Shown: piece by piece, positions 1-9,556 of the stretch
Position numbering within the stretch: the stretch's first letter is position 1
How the letters are laid out: each line of letters starts with the position of its first letter
Assembly (NCBI GenBank): GCA_037127315.1
Contig: JBBBDQ010000446.1
Coordinates: forward strand, 403,501 to 467,500
Length of the DNA stretch: 64,000 nucleotides
Reading direction: 5' to 3'
From: Ascarosepion bandense
Lineage: Eukaryota; Mollusca; Cephalopoda; Sepiida; Sepiidae
Position numbers and translations under genes: made by a program
The notes under the pieces: model-generated
Told to the model about the DNA's origin: nothing
Seen by the model: only the letters and a program-made list of their open reading frames with translations
Database searches by the model: none

Positions 1-257
1 CACTTGCAGACATTCACTGTCCCAAGTCTCATTCCAATTGCTCCAAACATTACCCTTTCTGAAATTCAAATACTGGCAGAATTTACTTTCATCTGACCAA
101 TTTACAGACTGCCAAAATTCATTTTTGCCCTCAAATTCTCTCACCCACTCCATACGCCTGTTCTTGTTATTTTCATTTTGGCCTCATTTAGACGACAGTT
201 CATCCATCGAAGATTTTTAGCCAGGAGAAATAAACTATATTCAATTTCAAAGATCAT

Positions 258-1190
258 TGGAGCAGAAGCCGTGAAATTATTTGTAGAAGAGACACAGAGA
301 AGCCACACTGCGTCAGTGAGAAAACAACTGTATCCTAGCTGCCAAGTCGAGGTCGATAACATTACAGATTCTCCGTTGGATTTGGTTGAGGACACCTAAG
401 TGGATAGCAGGAGCACCCGACCGGATATAGCACCAATATTCAATGTACGGGCGGATGGTAGATTTTTATATGTGCAGGACTGTTTCGGACGGGAAAAACT
501 TCCTAGCCCTACTCAGAGAACAGACTTTCTTGCAGTGGATTTAACTATGGATTCTGTATAGTTAATCCACTTGAGGTCTGATATGAGAGTTAATCCGAGG
601 AAACGCAGTGTTTTACTTTCAGAGAGAGAAGCTTAATCCATGTTAATGGGCGGGATAGCAGCTTCGTTTTGGAAAAATTTACGAGCCATTTCTTACCCCA
701 GTCCACCACAGATTGGAGGTCCTTTTCAAGCTTGGCAGCGAGGTTTACTTTGTCAGCCTCGGTAGAATTTTGATCGCGACGAGAGTAAACCGTAGTGTCG
801 TCAGCATATATGGCCACTCGGCATCTTATTACATCAGGGAAATAGTTAATATAGATAAGGAAAAGCCTGGGACCTAGAATAGAGCGAGCCATTTCTTACC
901 CCAGTCCACCACGGATTGGAGGTCCTTTTCAAGCTCGGCAGCGAGGTTTACTTTGTCAGCCTCGGTAGATTCTTGATCGAGACGAGAGTAAACCGTAGTG
1001 TCGTCAGCATATATGCCCACTTGGGATCTTATTACATCAGGGAGATCGTTACTATAGATAAGGGAAAGCCTGGGACCTAGAATAGAGCCTTGAGGGAAAC
1101 CCGCATTCATGTGATAATATTGGGAGGCTTGTTCGTTCAATACTACCCTGATTGTATGGTTTGAAAGGAAGGGCTGGATTAACATTTAAT
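258..1190 (-). pseudogene. Jockey/CR1-like LINE, RT to C-terminus remnant
   Basis: Read on the minus strand, this is the second half of an APE-type LINE ORF2. From 1185 downward it encodes the RT core: FPQGSILGPRL, then the catalytic YADD with DDTTVYSR, then LQSVVDWGKKWL. Below 600 the C-terminal region (YKNL, ARTLNI and similar) can be followed only through frameshifts. It is homologous to the better preserved minus-strand copy at 62820-63380. The RT block is partly duplicated, which puts two YADD motifs in different frames. There is no endonuclease or 5' part, so the copy is 5'-truncated and dead. Clade assignment within the jockey/CR1/L2 group is from motif style only. Confidence 0.85.
686..1092 (-). 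repeat. 203-bp tandem duplication inside the RT remnant
   Basis: The block beginning ccatttcttacccc at 686 recurs at 889. The two copies match closely through the YADD-coding region. The 203-bp period is not a multiple of three, so the duplication also breaks the reading frame. Confidence 0.85.
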
Positions 1191-1570
1191 ATATCAAAGA
1201 TTACTAGTTATTGTGCTAACATTGCTTGTCTTGAAAATAATCGGTTTTATTGGTAATGAAACCGACAAAGCGAATTAATCTTAGCAAGCGTGAATGAAAT
1301 GCAACTGAAACGTGAGTAATATGATGTAGTTTGCAGTCATCTTGAAATGTTTTGTCATTTGATTAATTAATAGGGGCAATTAATCAAATAGTTTCAAATA
1401 ACACTTAAGAAATCCTTCTTTAATTATGTTCATTCCTCCCGGGCCGGGATGTTAATGATTTGCATATACAATTTGCTTCCAGCTTTTTTAAATTTGTAAG
1501 AACGCTTAATTCTGGATATTTGAAGCAGACATATTGTCGAAATATAGTTAACGCTTTCTTTTTCTTTTCT
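1191..1570. other. No feature seen
   Basis: AT-rich sequence between the LINE remnant and the Dong fragment. I see no coding region, RNA gene or repeat I can name. Confidence 0.5.
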
Positions 1571-1675
1571 TAACAGGAAAATTGAATCAAATAAGACGGA
1601 CATTATTGTCAAAAACCCAAACCAAATAACTTAACTACTAATTGATATGTTTTCTCCATTAGATTGTATTATAGC

Positions 1676-2604
1676 AGTTTCTTCTTCTTCTATGTGCCCT
1701 GTCCCTTTAAGACGTAGGCGATCATGGCTTTCACCGTTTCCCTATCTCAGATGGCTCTTAACACGCCTTCTCCTGTTACAACATGCAACCCCCGTTCTGT
1801 CATACACTAGTTCATGCCCATAAATGTAGAATATAAATATATAGAAAATAACATGGCCACAAAATGAGGGATCAGATCATATATTGATTATAATATAGAC
1901 CTGATCCCCCATTTTATATCAACATTATAATTTCTTATAAACAGTTGGCATATATATACTTCTATGTGCCCTGTCCTTAGGCGATCATGGCCTTCCACGT
2001 CTCCCTATCCTTGGTGGCTCTTAGCACGCTTTCTCCTGTTACACCACCCAAACCCCGGTCTGCCATCCACTAGCTCAAGCTCATAAATCTTGAATATAAA
2101 TGTATAGAAACTAGCATGGCCACAAAATGAGGGTTCAGTTTATATATTGATTATAATATAGAATTGATCCCCACTTAATATCCACATTATAATTTTTTAT
2201 AAACAGTTGGCATATATCTTCTTCTTCTATGTGCCCTGTTCTTTCAGGACGTAGGCGATTATTGCTCTCCATGTCTCCCTATCCCTGGTGGCTCTGAGCA
2301 CGCCTTCTACTGTTACAACCTGCAACCCTCGTTCTATCATCCACTAGCCCAAGCCCAGAAATCTAGAATATAAATGTATAAAAACTAGCATGGCCACAAA
2401 ATGAGGGATCAGTTTATATATTGATGATAATACACAATTGATCCCCCACTTAAAATACCACATTATAATTTCTTATAAACATTTGGCATATATGTTCTTC
2501 TTCTATGAGCCCTGTCCCTTCAGGACGTAGGCGATCATGGCTTTCAACGTTTTCCGTATCCCTGGTGGCGAGTAGCACGCCTTCTTCTGTTACACCATGC
2601 AACG
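1676..2604. repeat. Four-unit ~270-bp tandem array containing an RTE 3' tail
   Basis: Units start near the tatgtgccctg motif at 1691, 1963, 2228 and 2504 (spacings 272, 265, 276). The first ~120 bp of each unit matches, on the minus strand, the 3' end of the RTE-type LINE at 51880-52000, including the cttctt tract. The rest of each unit is unrelated and holds an inverted repeat, aatgagggatcag facing ctgatcccccatt. The fourth unit is cut short where the Dong sequence resumes. Confidence 0.85.
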
Positions 2605-2811
2605 TAAAGAATTTGAAAAAGTATCAAAATATAAAGACCTGGAAAATGAAATCGAAAACATGTGGAAACTGTAAACAAGAGTAATACCAGAAATAATAGG
2701 TGCACTAGGAATGATAAAAAACGAAACAAAACAACATATTGAAAGAATCCCTTGCAAACCCCAGCTTGAGAGATATTAAAAAAACTGTCTTGCTAATACA
2801 GCTAAAGAAAT

Positions 2812-3685
2812 TCAGTTTGAATTCCAGTTGAATTCCTTGCATTCACTTACGCACAAATACCCTTGGGAAAGGTATTAAACCATCTCTTCCCTCTAGTTAT
2901 GGGTTAAATAACAGCACAGATTGGGTTATTTAGCCTTGGCTAACAACCAGTATACTGCAGAAAGCAACGGCAACCTACTGCAGGATATTCTTTTGCTTAG
3001 TCAGTCATTTTTCTTTGGAGACATGATCACCCAAGCGTGTATCACGTATGGCACTTAACTGACTGACTGAATATAATATTTGGAAATATAATTAAAACTT
3101 CTACTAGGTATAAAGTGGGGGATCGTTTTTCTGTTGTTTTGAAGTAATAAACTGATCCACCACTAATTATACTTAATATAATAATTTAATATAATCTATC
3201 TCTTCTCTGTCCAGCCATGAGTTAAATAATAGGACAGATTGTCGTTCTATAGTCTTGGCTGGCAACCAGTCTACTGCAGAAAGCAATGGCAACCTACTGC
3301 GGGATAATCTTCTACCAAGTCAGTCATGTCTCTTTCGAGACATGATCGGCCAAGCGTGTATCACGTATGGCACTTAACTGACTGACTGAATATAATAGTT
3401 GGAATCATGAATAAAGCCTCTACTGGTCATAAAGTGGGGGATCGGTTTTCTATTGTTATGAAGTAATAAACTGATCCCCCACTAATTACTACTTAATAAC
3501 ATAATCCATCTCTTACCACTTAAGCTATAGGTCAAGTAACAGGACAGATTGGCAACTACTCTACCGCAGAAAGCAATGGCAACCTACTGCGGGATAATCT
3601 TCTGCCAAGTCAGTCATCTCTTTTTCGAGACATGATCGCCTAAAGAGTGTATCACGTATGGCACTTAACTGACTGAATACACCTA
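2812..3685 (+). repeat. SINE with triplicated ~310-bp core
   Basis: It begins with the shared SINE segment gaattccagttgaattcc and continues into a core present three times (starts near 2882, 3198, 3507). Each core has the hairpin catgtctctttcgagacatg or a variant, a flanking cagtca / tgactgactg inverted pair, and, in the first two, a ggggatc...gatcccc inverted repeat. The tRNA-like head seen at 59318 is missing here. It sits inside the old Dong 3' end. The same core appears at 47165-47755 and 59318-59715. Confidence 0.75.
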
Positions 3686-3884
3686 AGCGGAACTTAGGTG
3701 TAACCCTAGGGATGTAATGGGAGAGTGGAAAAAACACGAAATGGAGCCATAACAACACACCATAATCTGTCTTAGGCAGACTTGGTTGTTACTGTGACCG
3801 TAGCAGAAATCGAAATATGATGAAAAATGACATAATAACAATAGATTATCCCTGTCGGGTCACGGGTAAATCATAATGAAGTGT

Positions 3885-4245
3885 TTTATTTGGAAAAGCC
3901 ATCTTAACCTAATATTCACGGTATATCTCTCGTACTTCCCGCCTGTGGAACTCACTCCCATATTCTTGCTTTCCTGACAACTACAACCTCCAGGAATTTA
4001 AATGCAATGTCAATACTCATCTATTAACCACATGACTCTAGTTCTTTCCCCACCCCGTATATCCTTTCCTTCCTCTCCACCTTTGAAACTCTCATCACAC
4101 CTGCATTCTCATCTTTCTATTGCTCCTTTCTAACTGGTTCGTCTTCCTCTTCACTCTCTTCTAATTAATCTTTTTTTACACTTATGTAGCCCCTTGCACA
4201 TCAGTGGCATTACCGCCTTGCTTGGGGGTGATACGATTAAATATA
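3885..4245 (+). pseudogene. Jockey/CR1-like LINE 3' end
   Basis: A 5'-truncated copy. The ORF2 C-terminus reads SRTSRLWNSLPYSCFPDNYN and stops near 4033. It is the same protein end as the minus-strand copy at 62825 (ASRLWNSLPQVCFPDSYN). The 3' UTR follows, ending in the family signature gccttgcttgggggtgat and then an (AT)n run. No RT or endonuclease part is present. Confidence 0.85.
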
Positions 4246-4261
4246 TATATATATGTTAAGT

Positions 4262-4297
4262 GAATTTTGGTATACATTATAATGTATACCAAAATTC
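4262..4297. repeat. Perfect 36-bp palindrome
   Basis: gaattttggtatacatta is followed directly by its exact reverse complement with no spacer. A third half-copy (tttggtatacatta) follows at 4301-4314. It lies between a LINE tail and a mariner remnant; no role is evident. Confidence 0.9.
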
Positions 4298-4414
4298 TGT
4301 TTTGGTATACATTACCTGTTTAATAATTTAATAATGCTGTTTAATAATTTTTAATTTACCCTCAGATAGAAATATTCATAAAGCATAGAAACCCTTCAGT
4401 ATGAATATGGCAGA

Positions 4415-5425
4415 ACGTTTACTTTTCTTTCATGAGTTTAAACTTTGGCACAGTGCCTCCTAAACTTCTGCAAATACCAGCAGACCATGGGAAGATTCGT
4501 GAACAAGTGATTGGACAGTACGTAGGTAGTTTTAGTAATTCCGTATTGCTGATGAGAGACTTGAAGATGATGATGGTAGAGGACAGCCATGCAGTCTTGC
4601 TCACGGACAATTTCAAACTAAACTCACGCCAAAACGTCAGACGCTTAATGTCACCACTACAACAGTCTCATACCATTTGCAGAATATTGACAAACGGCAA
4701 AATCTCGATGAACGTGTTCCTCATGATCTTAATGTATATCAAAATCTTAAGCGTTTTGAAGCGTGCTTGATACTCTTTCTGCGGAACACTAACGATCTTT
4801 TTCTTGACCGAATAGTCCCTTGTGATTAAAAGTGAGTATTTAATGATAACCGGAAGCAATCAGACCAATAGCGTGTTCGTGGTGTGTCTTCCAAACATTG
4901 CCCAAAAGCCAAATTTACATCAGCAAATGATTATGGCGACTCTCCATCGGAATGCGATTGGTCTTATCCATTATAGCTTACTAGAAGCCAATCAGAGCTT
5001 CAATGCAGAACTTTTTACTGTAAATCTGCTGAAATGTATGCACGCCTGAAAAAAAAATGAGACCTGTATTGGTGAATCGACGTATTCCAATTCTGTTTCA
5101 CGATAATGCGTGGTCACATGTTGCAAGAAAGACGTCGCAGAAACTTTCAGACTTACGATACCAGGGTTTACCATATTCTTCATATTCTCCTGATCTGTCT
5201 CACCCACTGATTACCATTCTTTAAGCATTTAAGCAAATATTAAATTGCAATACTTTTACTTCCAAACCAGAGGTGGAATCAGCTTTCAAATATTTTGTTG
5301 CATCACAGACAATAGCTTTTTACCAACGAAGAATAAATAATTTCGTCGATCGATGGCAGAAGTGAATCGATGCTCAAGGTTTATATTTTGACGAATTTCA
5401 ACACTTCTACAGTTAATGTTTCAAG
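4415..5425 (+). pseudogene. Mariner transposase remnant
   Basis: Shifting frames give a whole mariner transposase. The N-terminal helix-turn-helix begins FHEFKLW..SA, followed by ERLEDDDGRGQP-like sequence. The linker reads TTTVSYHLQNIDKRQNLDER (4650-4715), then LNVYQNLKRFEACL. The catalytic region holds AIGLIHYSLLEANQSFNAEL (4957-5016), HDNAWSHVARKT with the second catalytic Asp at 5102-5104, then YSPDLS. The third catalytic Asp (TDYH) is recoverable only in a shifted frame just after a small insertion near 5200. The C-terminus FVDRWQK ends near 5362. At least four frameshifts and several stops are present, so the copy is dead. I could not define its terminal inverted repeats. Confidence 0.85.
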
Positions 5426-6508
5426 AATTGAATTATGTTTCTGAAATTGGCCATTGTTTTTGTGGCAACCTCATAGAAAGGGTTACTTTTTGTGGAACTG
5501 CACATATCATTCACGAATCATTCTTCATCTAAACAAAATGTCCCAAATTTGCATAGATGACGCTCTAACTGTCCCGTTTTTTTGTACTCACAGACCCCTA
5601 ATTGCTTCTTCCTTACGCCGTTGACCTTCAGAATCTTGGCGATAATAGCCATTTCCTCTTGCTTTTAGATTTTATAACGTTTCTGTTTTGGTCTCTTCCA
5701 TACACTTCTCTGCAATTTATTTGCTTAAGATTACCAAATAGGGTGTGTATTTGTTTTCCTCTGTCATCAAATATTAAAAGGTTCTTTCCTTATTATTTGA
5801 CCAAAAAACGTCAACTGTCGATTTTTGATGGTAAGTGTTGTGGGTACATCCCCTTTTTTGTATATAATAATGAACTCGACTGAGTGTACATATAATCCTG
5901 CTATAGAAAAGACAGCAGTTAATTAGTTGGAATTGGATCTGAAATCGCAGTTGTAGTTGCAGTTGATCTGAGCTCCACTCAGCTAGAATCAGTTACCCGA
6001 ACATATTTCCCTTCAAGACTTGTACATATTTATTTCTACTAATAGTATTCCTAAATTGACTAACCCGCATTCCAGTTTGTATATTACGTTCAATATAATC
6101 TACTATCTATATCTGATTTTGTCGTTTATTATTTTGTGCGGTTCCTCAACCGGAATCCACAAGAGTAAGCATAAGTATTCTTTTGTTGCTGTTGTCTTTT
6201 GACATCGTCTTGGCTCACATGACGAGTCAATAGTACAGAATCATTCTGTAGAACCTATGTTTTAATTCTCTTTGACATGTTAGAAGATTATTCAGCAGAC
6301 ACTGCCACGTAGGAGTTATACTAAATAACGGTTCAGTACTCATTTCTTACGAACGATATTTGTTTGTTTCTTAGCACCTCGCTTAGATTTTAGAAGGTAA
6401 CACTTGAAATCTCAATACATCTTCTAATTTTCGTGCGGACTGTTAATAAGCTGTCCAGATATCTAACTTGCGCACTTAAAATTATTCCCTGGAAAGATAA
6501 TCTGACAC
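5426..6508. other. No feature seen
   Basis: AT-rich DNA. It has short open frames (for example 5602-5883) without recognisable domains or homology to other parts of the window. Confidence 0.5.
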
Positions 6509-7123
6509 AATACCGATTACAGAAATAGAAGATGTAACCATTCTATGGGATTACACCATCTACACAGACAGAAAAAATGAAGCAAACAGGCCAGACATTA
6601 TTGTTAAAAACCAGAAGGAGAAAACTTGTCTATTAATTGATATGGCTTGTCCAGCGGATTGTAACATAGCAATCAAGGAATTTGAAAAACTGTCAAAATA
6701 TAAAGACCTGGAAATTGAAATAGAAAAAATGTGGAAATTGAAAACAAGAGTTGTGCCAGTGATAGTAGGTGCACTTGGAATGATAAAAAATGGAACGAAA
6801 CAACACATTGAAAGAATCCCTGGAAACCCCAGCTTAAGAGATATACAAAAAATTGTCTTATTAAGTACAGCCCACACATTAAGGAAAACTTTATCTATGT
6901 AATGCTTGGGATGATAGGGAAGATAGTAAAACATGAAATGGAGCCATAACAACACGCTACTACCTGCCTTAGGTCTCCCCGCAGACTTGGTTGGTACTGT
7001 GACCAAAGCAGAAATCGAAATATGATGAAAAATGACAATAATAATAATAAATGAAGCCATTTCTGATCTTAGGTCTCTGGTTGGCACCCGGAAGAAAATG
7101 TGTATACAACAAAAATCAAAGGA
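6509..7123 (+). pseudogene. Dong/R4-type LINE, REL-endo 3' fragment
   Basis: 5'-truncated copy starting inside the endonuclease domain (ITEIEDVTILWDYTIYTDRK). It keeps the REL-endo signature RPDIIVK...LLIDMACPADC, where the Asp of PDI and the Asp of LIDM are the conserved PD..(D/E)-type residues. It then runs open to the natural stop after TLRKTLSM at 6901. The 3' UTR follows, ending ggcacccggaagaaaatgtg... and a (TAA)n tract. Nearly identical to the 3' ends at 9290 and 17175, so recently related. Confidence 0.88.

Positions 7124-7170
<47 letters not shown>
7124..7170 (+). repeat. (TAA)n tract at Dong-Dong junction
   Basis: About 15 ataata repeats mark both the 3' tail of the upstream Dong copy and the 5' junction of the next. 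Confidence 0.9.
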
Positions 7171-7171
<1 letters not shown>

Positions 7172-9404
7172 TCTACCCAAGAATGGTGACACAAACAACC
7201 CGAAAAACTACAGACCAATTACATGTCTTCCGACAACATATACACTATTAACATCTATTTTAACAAAACAGACATATTTATTCTTAGAAAGAAATGACAT
7301 GATACCGCTTGAACAAAAAGGGTGCAAACGTGGCTGTTATGGTTGTAAAGACCAATTGCTAATTAACAAAATGATCCTGGAAAACTGCTACAGTACAAAG
7401 AAAAATCTTAGTACTGCCTGGATAGATTATCGAAAGGCATTCGATAGTGTGCCACATTACTGGATTTTAATGACTTTAAATATATACAAGATATCGCCCG
7501 TCATCATCAATTTCATCAAACAGTGCATGTCTATATGGAAAACAACCCTTTACCTCAATCATATAAATGGAACCTATAAGTCTGATGAAATAAACATCAA
7601 AAGAGGTATATTTCAATGTGATTCTTTATCTCCCTTACTATTCTGCATATCATTAATAGCACTAACCAGTCAACTTACTAAGACAGAATGTGGTTATAAA
7701 ATAGGCCAAAAGAAAATAAGCCATCTATTTTACATGGATAAAAGAAATGTTGTATGCTAAGAATAATAATGAGCTGGAAGGTCTTCTGCAAACTGGAAAA
7801 TGCTTCAGCGAAGACATTGGAATGAAATTTAATTTGAATAAATGTGCTAAAGCTACAGTTTTACGTGGATCAATACAAGAAACATCCTCAATTAGCTTAG
7901 ACCCTGCTGTAACAATAAAAGAATTGAAACCAGAAGAAGCTTATAAATACCTAGGTGTAAATGAGAGCGAAGACATTCACCATAAAAAAATGAAGGAAAT
8001 AGTGCGTAAAGAGTACTATAGCAGGCTACGAATGATATTAAAAACTGAATTAAATTCACAGAACAGAGTTATGGCCATTAATAGCCTTGCAATCCCAGTT
8101 GTCCAATATAGCTTTAACATCTTAAACTGGACTCTAAACGACATCAGGCGAATGGATGCTAAAACAAGAAAGCTTCTTTCTAAGCATAAGATGCATCATC
8201 CAAAGGCTGATGTAGACCGTCTATACATACCCCGTAAAGAAGGTGGAAGAGGTCTTATTCAGCTGGAATTGTCATACAAGACAACAACTATTGGCCTACT
8301 AACATACATAGAAACAACAAAGAATTGGATGATACAATTAGTAAGGCAACATGAAGAAAGAAAGAAAAAATATTCAATAATAAAAGAAGGCGGTAAATAC
8401 AAACAAGATTTACAGTTAGTAGATTCTGTAGAAAAGCAAAACAGAAGCCAAGAACCAACTATTGCGGCAAAAAATATGAAAATGAAAGCCAAAGATAAAG
8501 CTCTTGAACAGATGAAACAGCGCTGGCAAGACAAACCTCTGCATGGCCAATATCCAGAACGTGCCAATAAATCCAATGTTGACAAAGCTAATACTCATCG
8601 ATGGTTACGTGCATCTGGATTAAAGTCTGAAACTGAAGGCTTTATTCTTGCAGCACAAGACCAAAGTCTTTTCACTAGAAACTTCCAGGCAAATATTATG
8701 CATAATAATATGGATCCAAAATGCAGGTTTTGTGATAAACACCAAGAAACAATAGACCACCTAATCTCAGTCTGTTCTGTGCTTGCCCCAAATGAATATA
8801 AAAATCGCCACGATAGAGTTGGGCAATATTTACACTGTGCAATGTGCAAACATTATGGAAAAGCTGTAAACAAAAACTGGTATGAACATCACCCAGCACC
8901 GGTTACAGAAATAGAAGATGTAACCATTCTATGGGATTACACCATCTACACAGATAGAAAAATTGAAGCAAACAGGCCAGACATTATTGTTAAAAACCAG
9001 AAGGAGAAAACTTGTCTATTAATTGATATGGCTTGTCCAGCGGATTGTAACATAGCAATCAAGGAATTTGAAAAACTGTCAAAATATAAAGACCTGGAAA
9101 TTGAAATAGAAAAAATGTGGAAATTGAAAACAAGAGTTGTGCCAGTGATAGTAGGTGCACTTGGAATGATAAAAAATTGAACGAAACAACACATTGAAAG
9201 AATCCCTGGAAACCCCAGCTTAAGAGATATACAAAAAATTGTCTTATTAAGTACAGCCCACACATTAAGGAAAACTTTATCTATGTAATGCTTGGGATGA
9301 TAGGGAAGATAGTAAAACATGAAATGGAGCCATAACAACACGCCACTACCTGCCTTAGGTCTCCCCGCAGACTTGGTTGGTACTGTGACCAAAGCAGAAA
9401 TCGA
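7171..9404 (+). pseudogene. Dong/R4-type LINE, RT plus REL-endo, broken copy
   Basis: Starts within the RT at LPKNGDTNNPKNYRPITCLP. Visible motifs are AWIDYRKAFDSVPH, IKRGIFQCDSLSPLLF (the usual G of FQGDS is C here) and HLFYMD. The catalytic YMDD is destroyed: it reads YMDK and shifts frame at 7740-7760. The second frame (7747-9180) carries LKPEEAYKYLGV, the thumb region, a CCHC-type zinc motif (CRFCDKHQETIDHLISVC) and the REL-endo core RPDIIVKNQKEKTCLLIDM. A stop (GGA to TGA) at 9178 cuts off the last ~35 residues that neighbouring copies keep. The 3' UTR runs to about 9510 and ends in (TAA)n. Family: R4/Dong clade, single-ORF LINEs with a C-terminal restriction-like endonuclease. Confidence 0.9.
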
Positions 9405-9514
9405 AATATGATGAAAAATGACATAATAATAATAATAATAAATGAAGCCTTTTCTGACCTTAGGTCTCTAGTTGGCACCCGGAAGAAAATGTGTATACAA
9501 CAGAAATCAAAGGA

Positions 9515-9515
<1 letters not shown>

Positions 9516-9555
<40 letters not shown>
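9516..9555 (+). repeat. (TAA)n tract at Dong-Dong junction
   Basis: (AAT)n run closing the 3' tail of the upstream copy; the next copy's coding sequence starts directly after it. Confidence 0.9.

Positions 9556-9556
<1 letters not shown>

Larger units (their letters stand above)
1571..3850 (+). pseudogene. Old Dong/R4-type LINE 3' end, split by two arrays
   Basis: Three pieces of one element lie in order. Piece 1 (1571-1675) encodes a decayed RKIE..KTDIIVKN..LLIDM segment of the restriction-like endonuclease (REL-endo). Piece 2 (about 2605-2800) encodes KEFEKVSKYKDLENEI, GALGMIKNETKQHIERIP. Piece 3 (about 3690-3850) matches the Dong 3' UTR seen at 6900-7030 (aaatggagccataacaacac, and the cagacttggttg segment). 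The gaps hold a roughly 270-bp array and a SINE array, each dropped into the coding or UTR sequence. Internal stops confirm decay. The same protein region is intact enough for comparison at 8930-9290 and 16850-17170. Confidence 0.8.

Noticed and set aside
6560..7198. 212-codon minus-strand open frame, and similar frames at 8946-9392 and 16833-17279
   Set aside because: Antisense shadows of the Dong endonuclease region; the plus strand has the conserved motifs.
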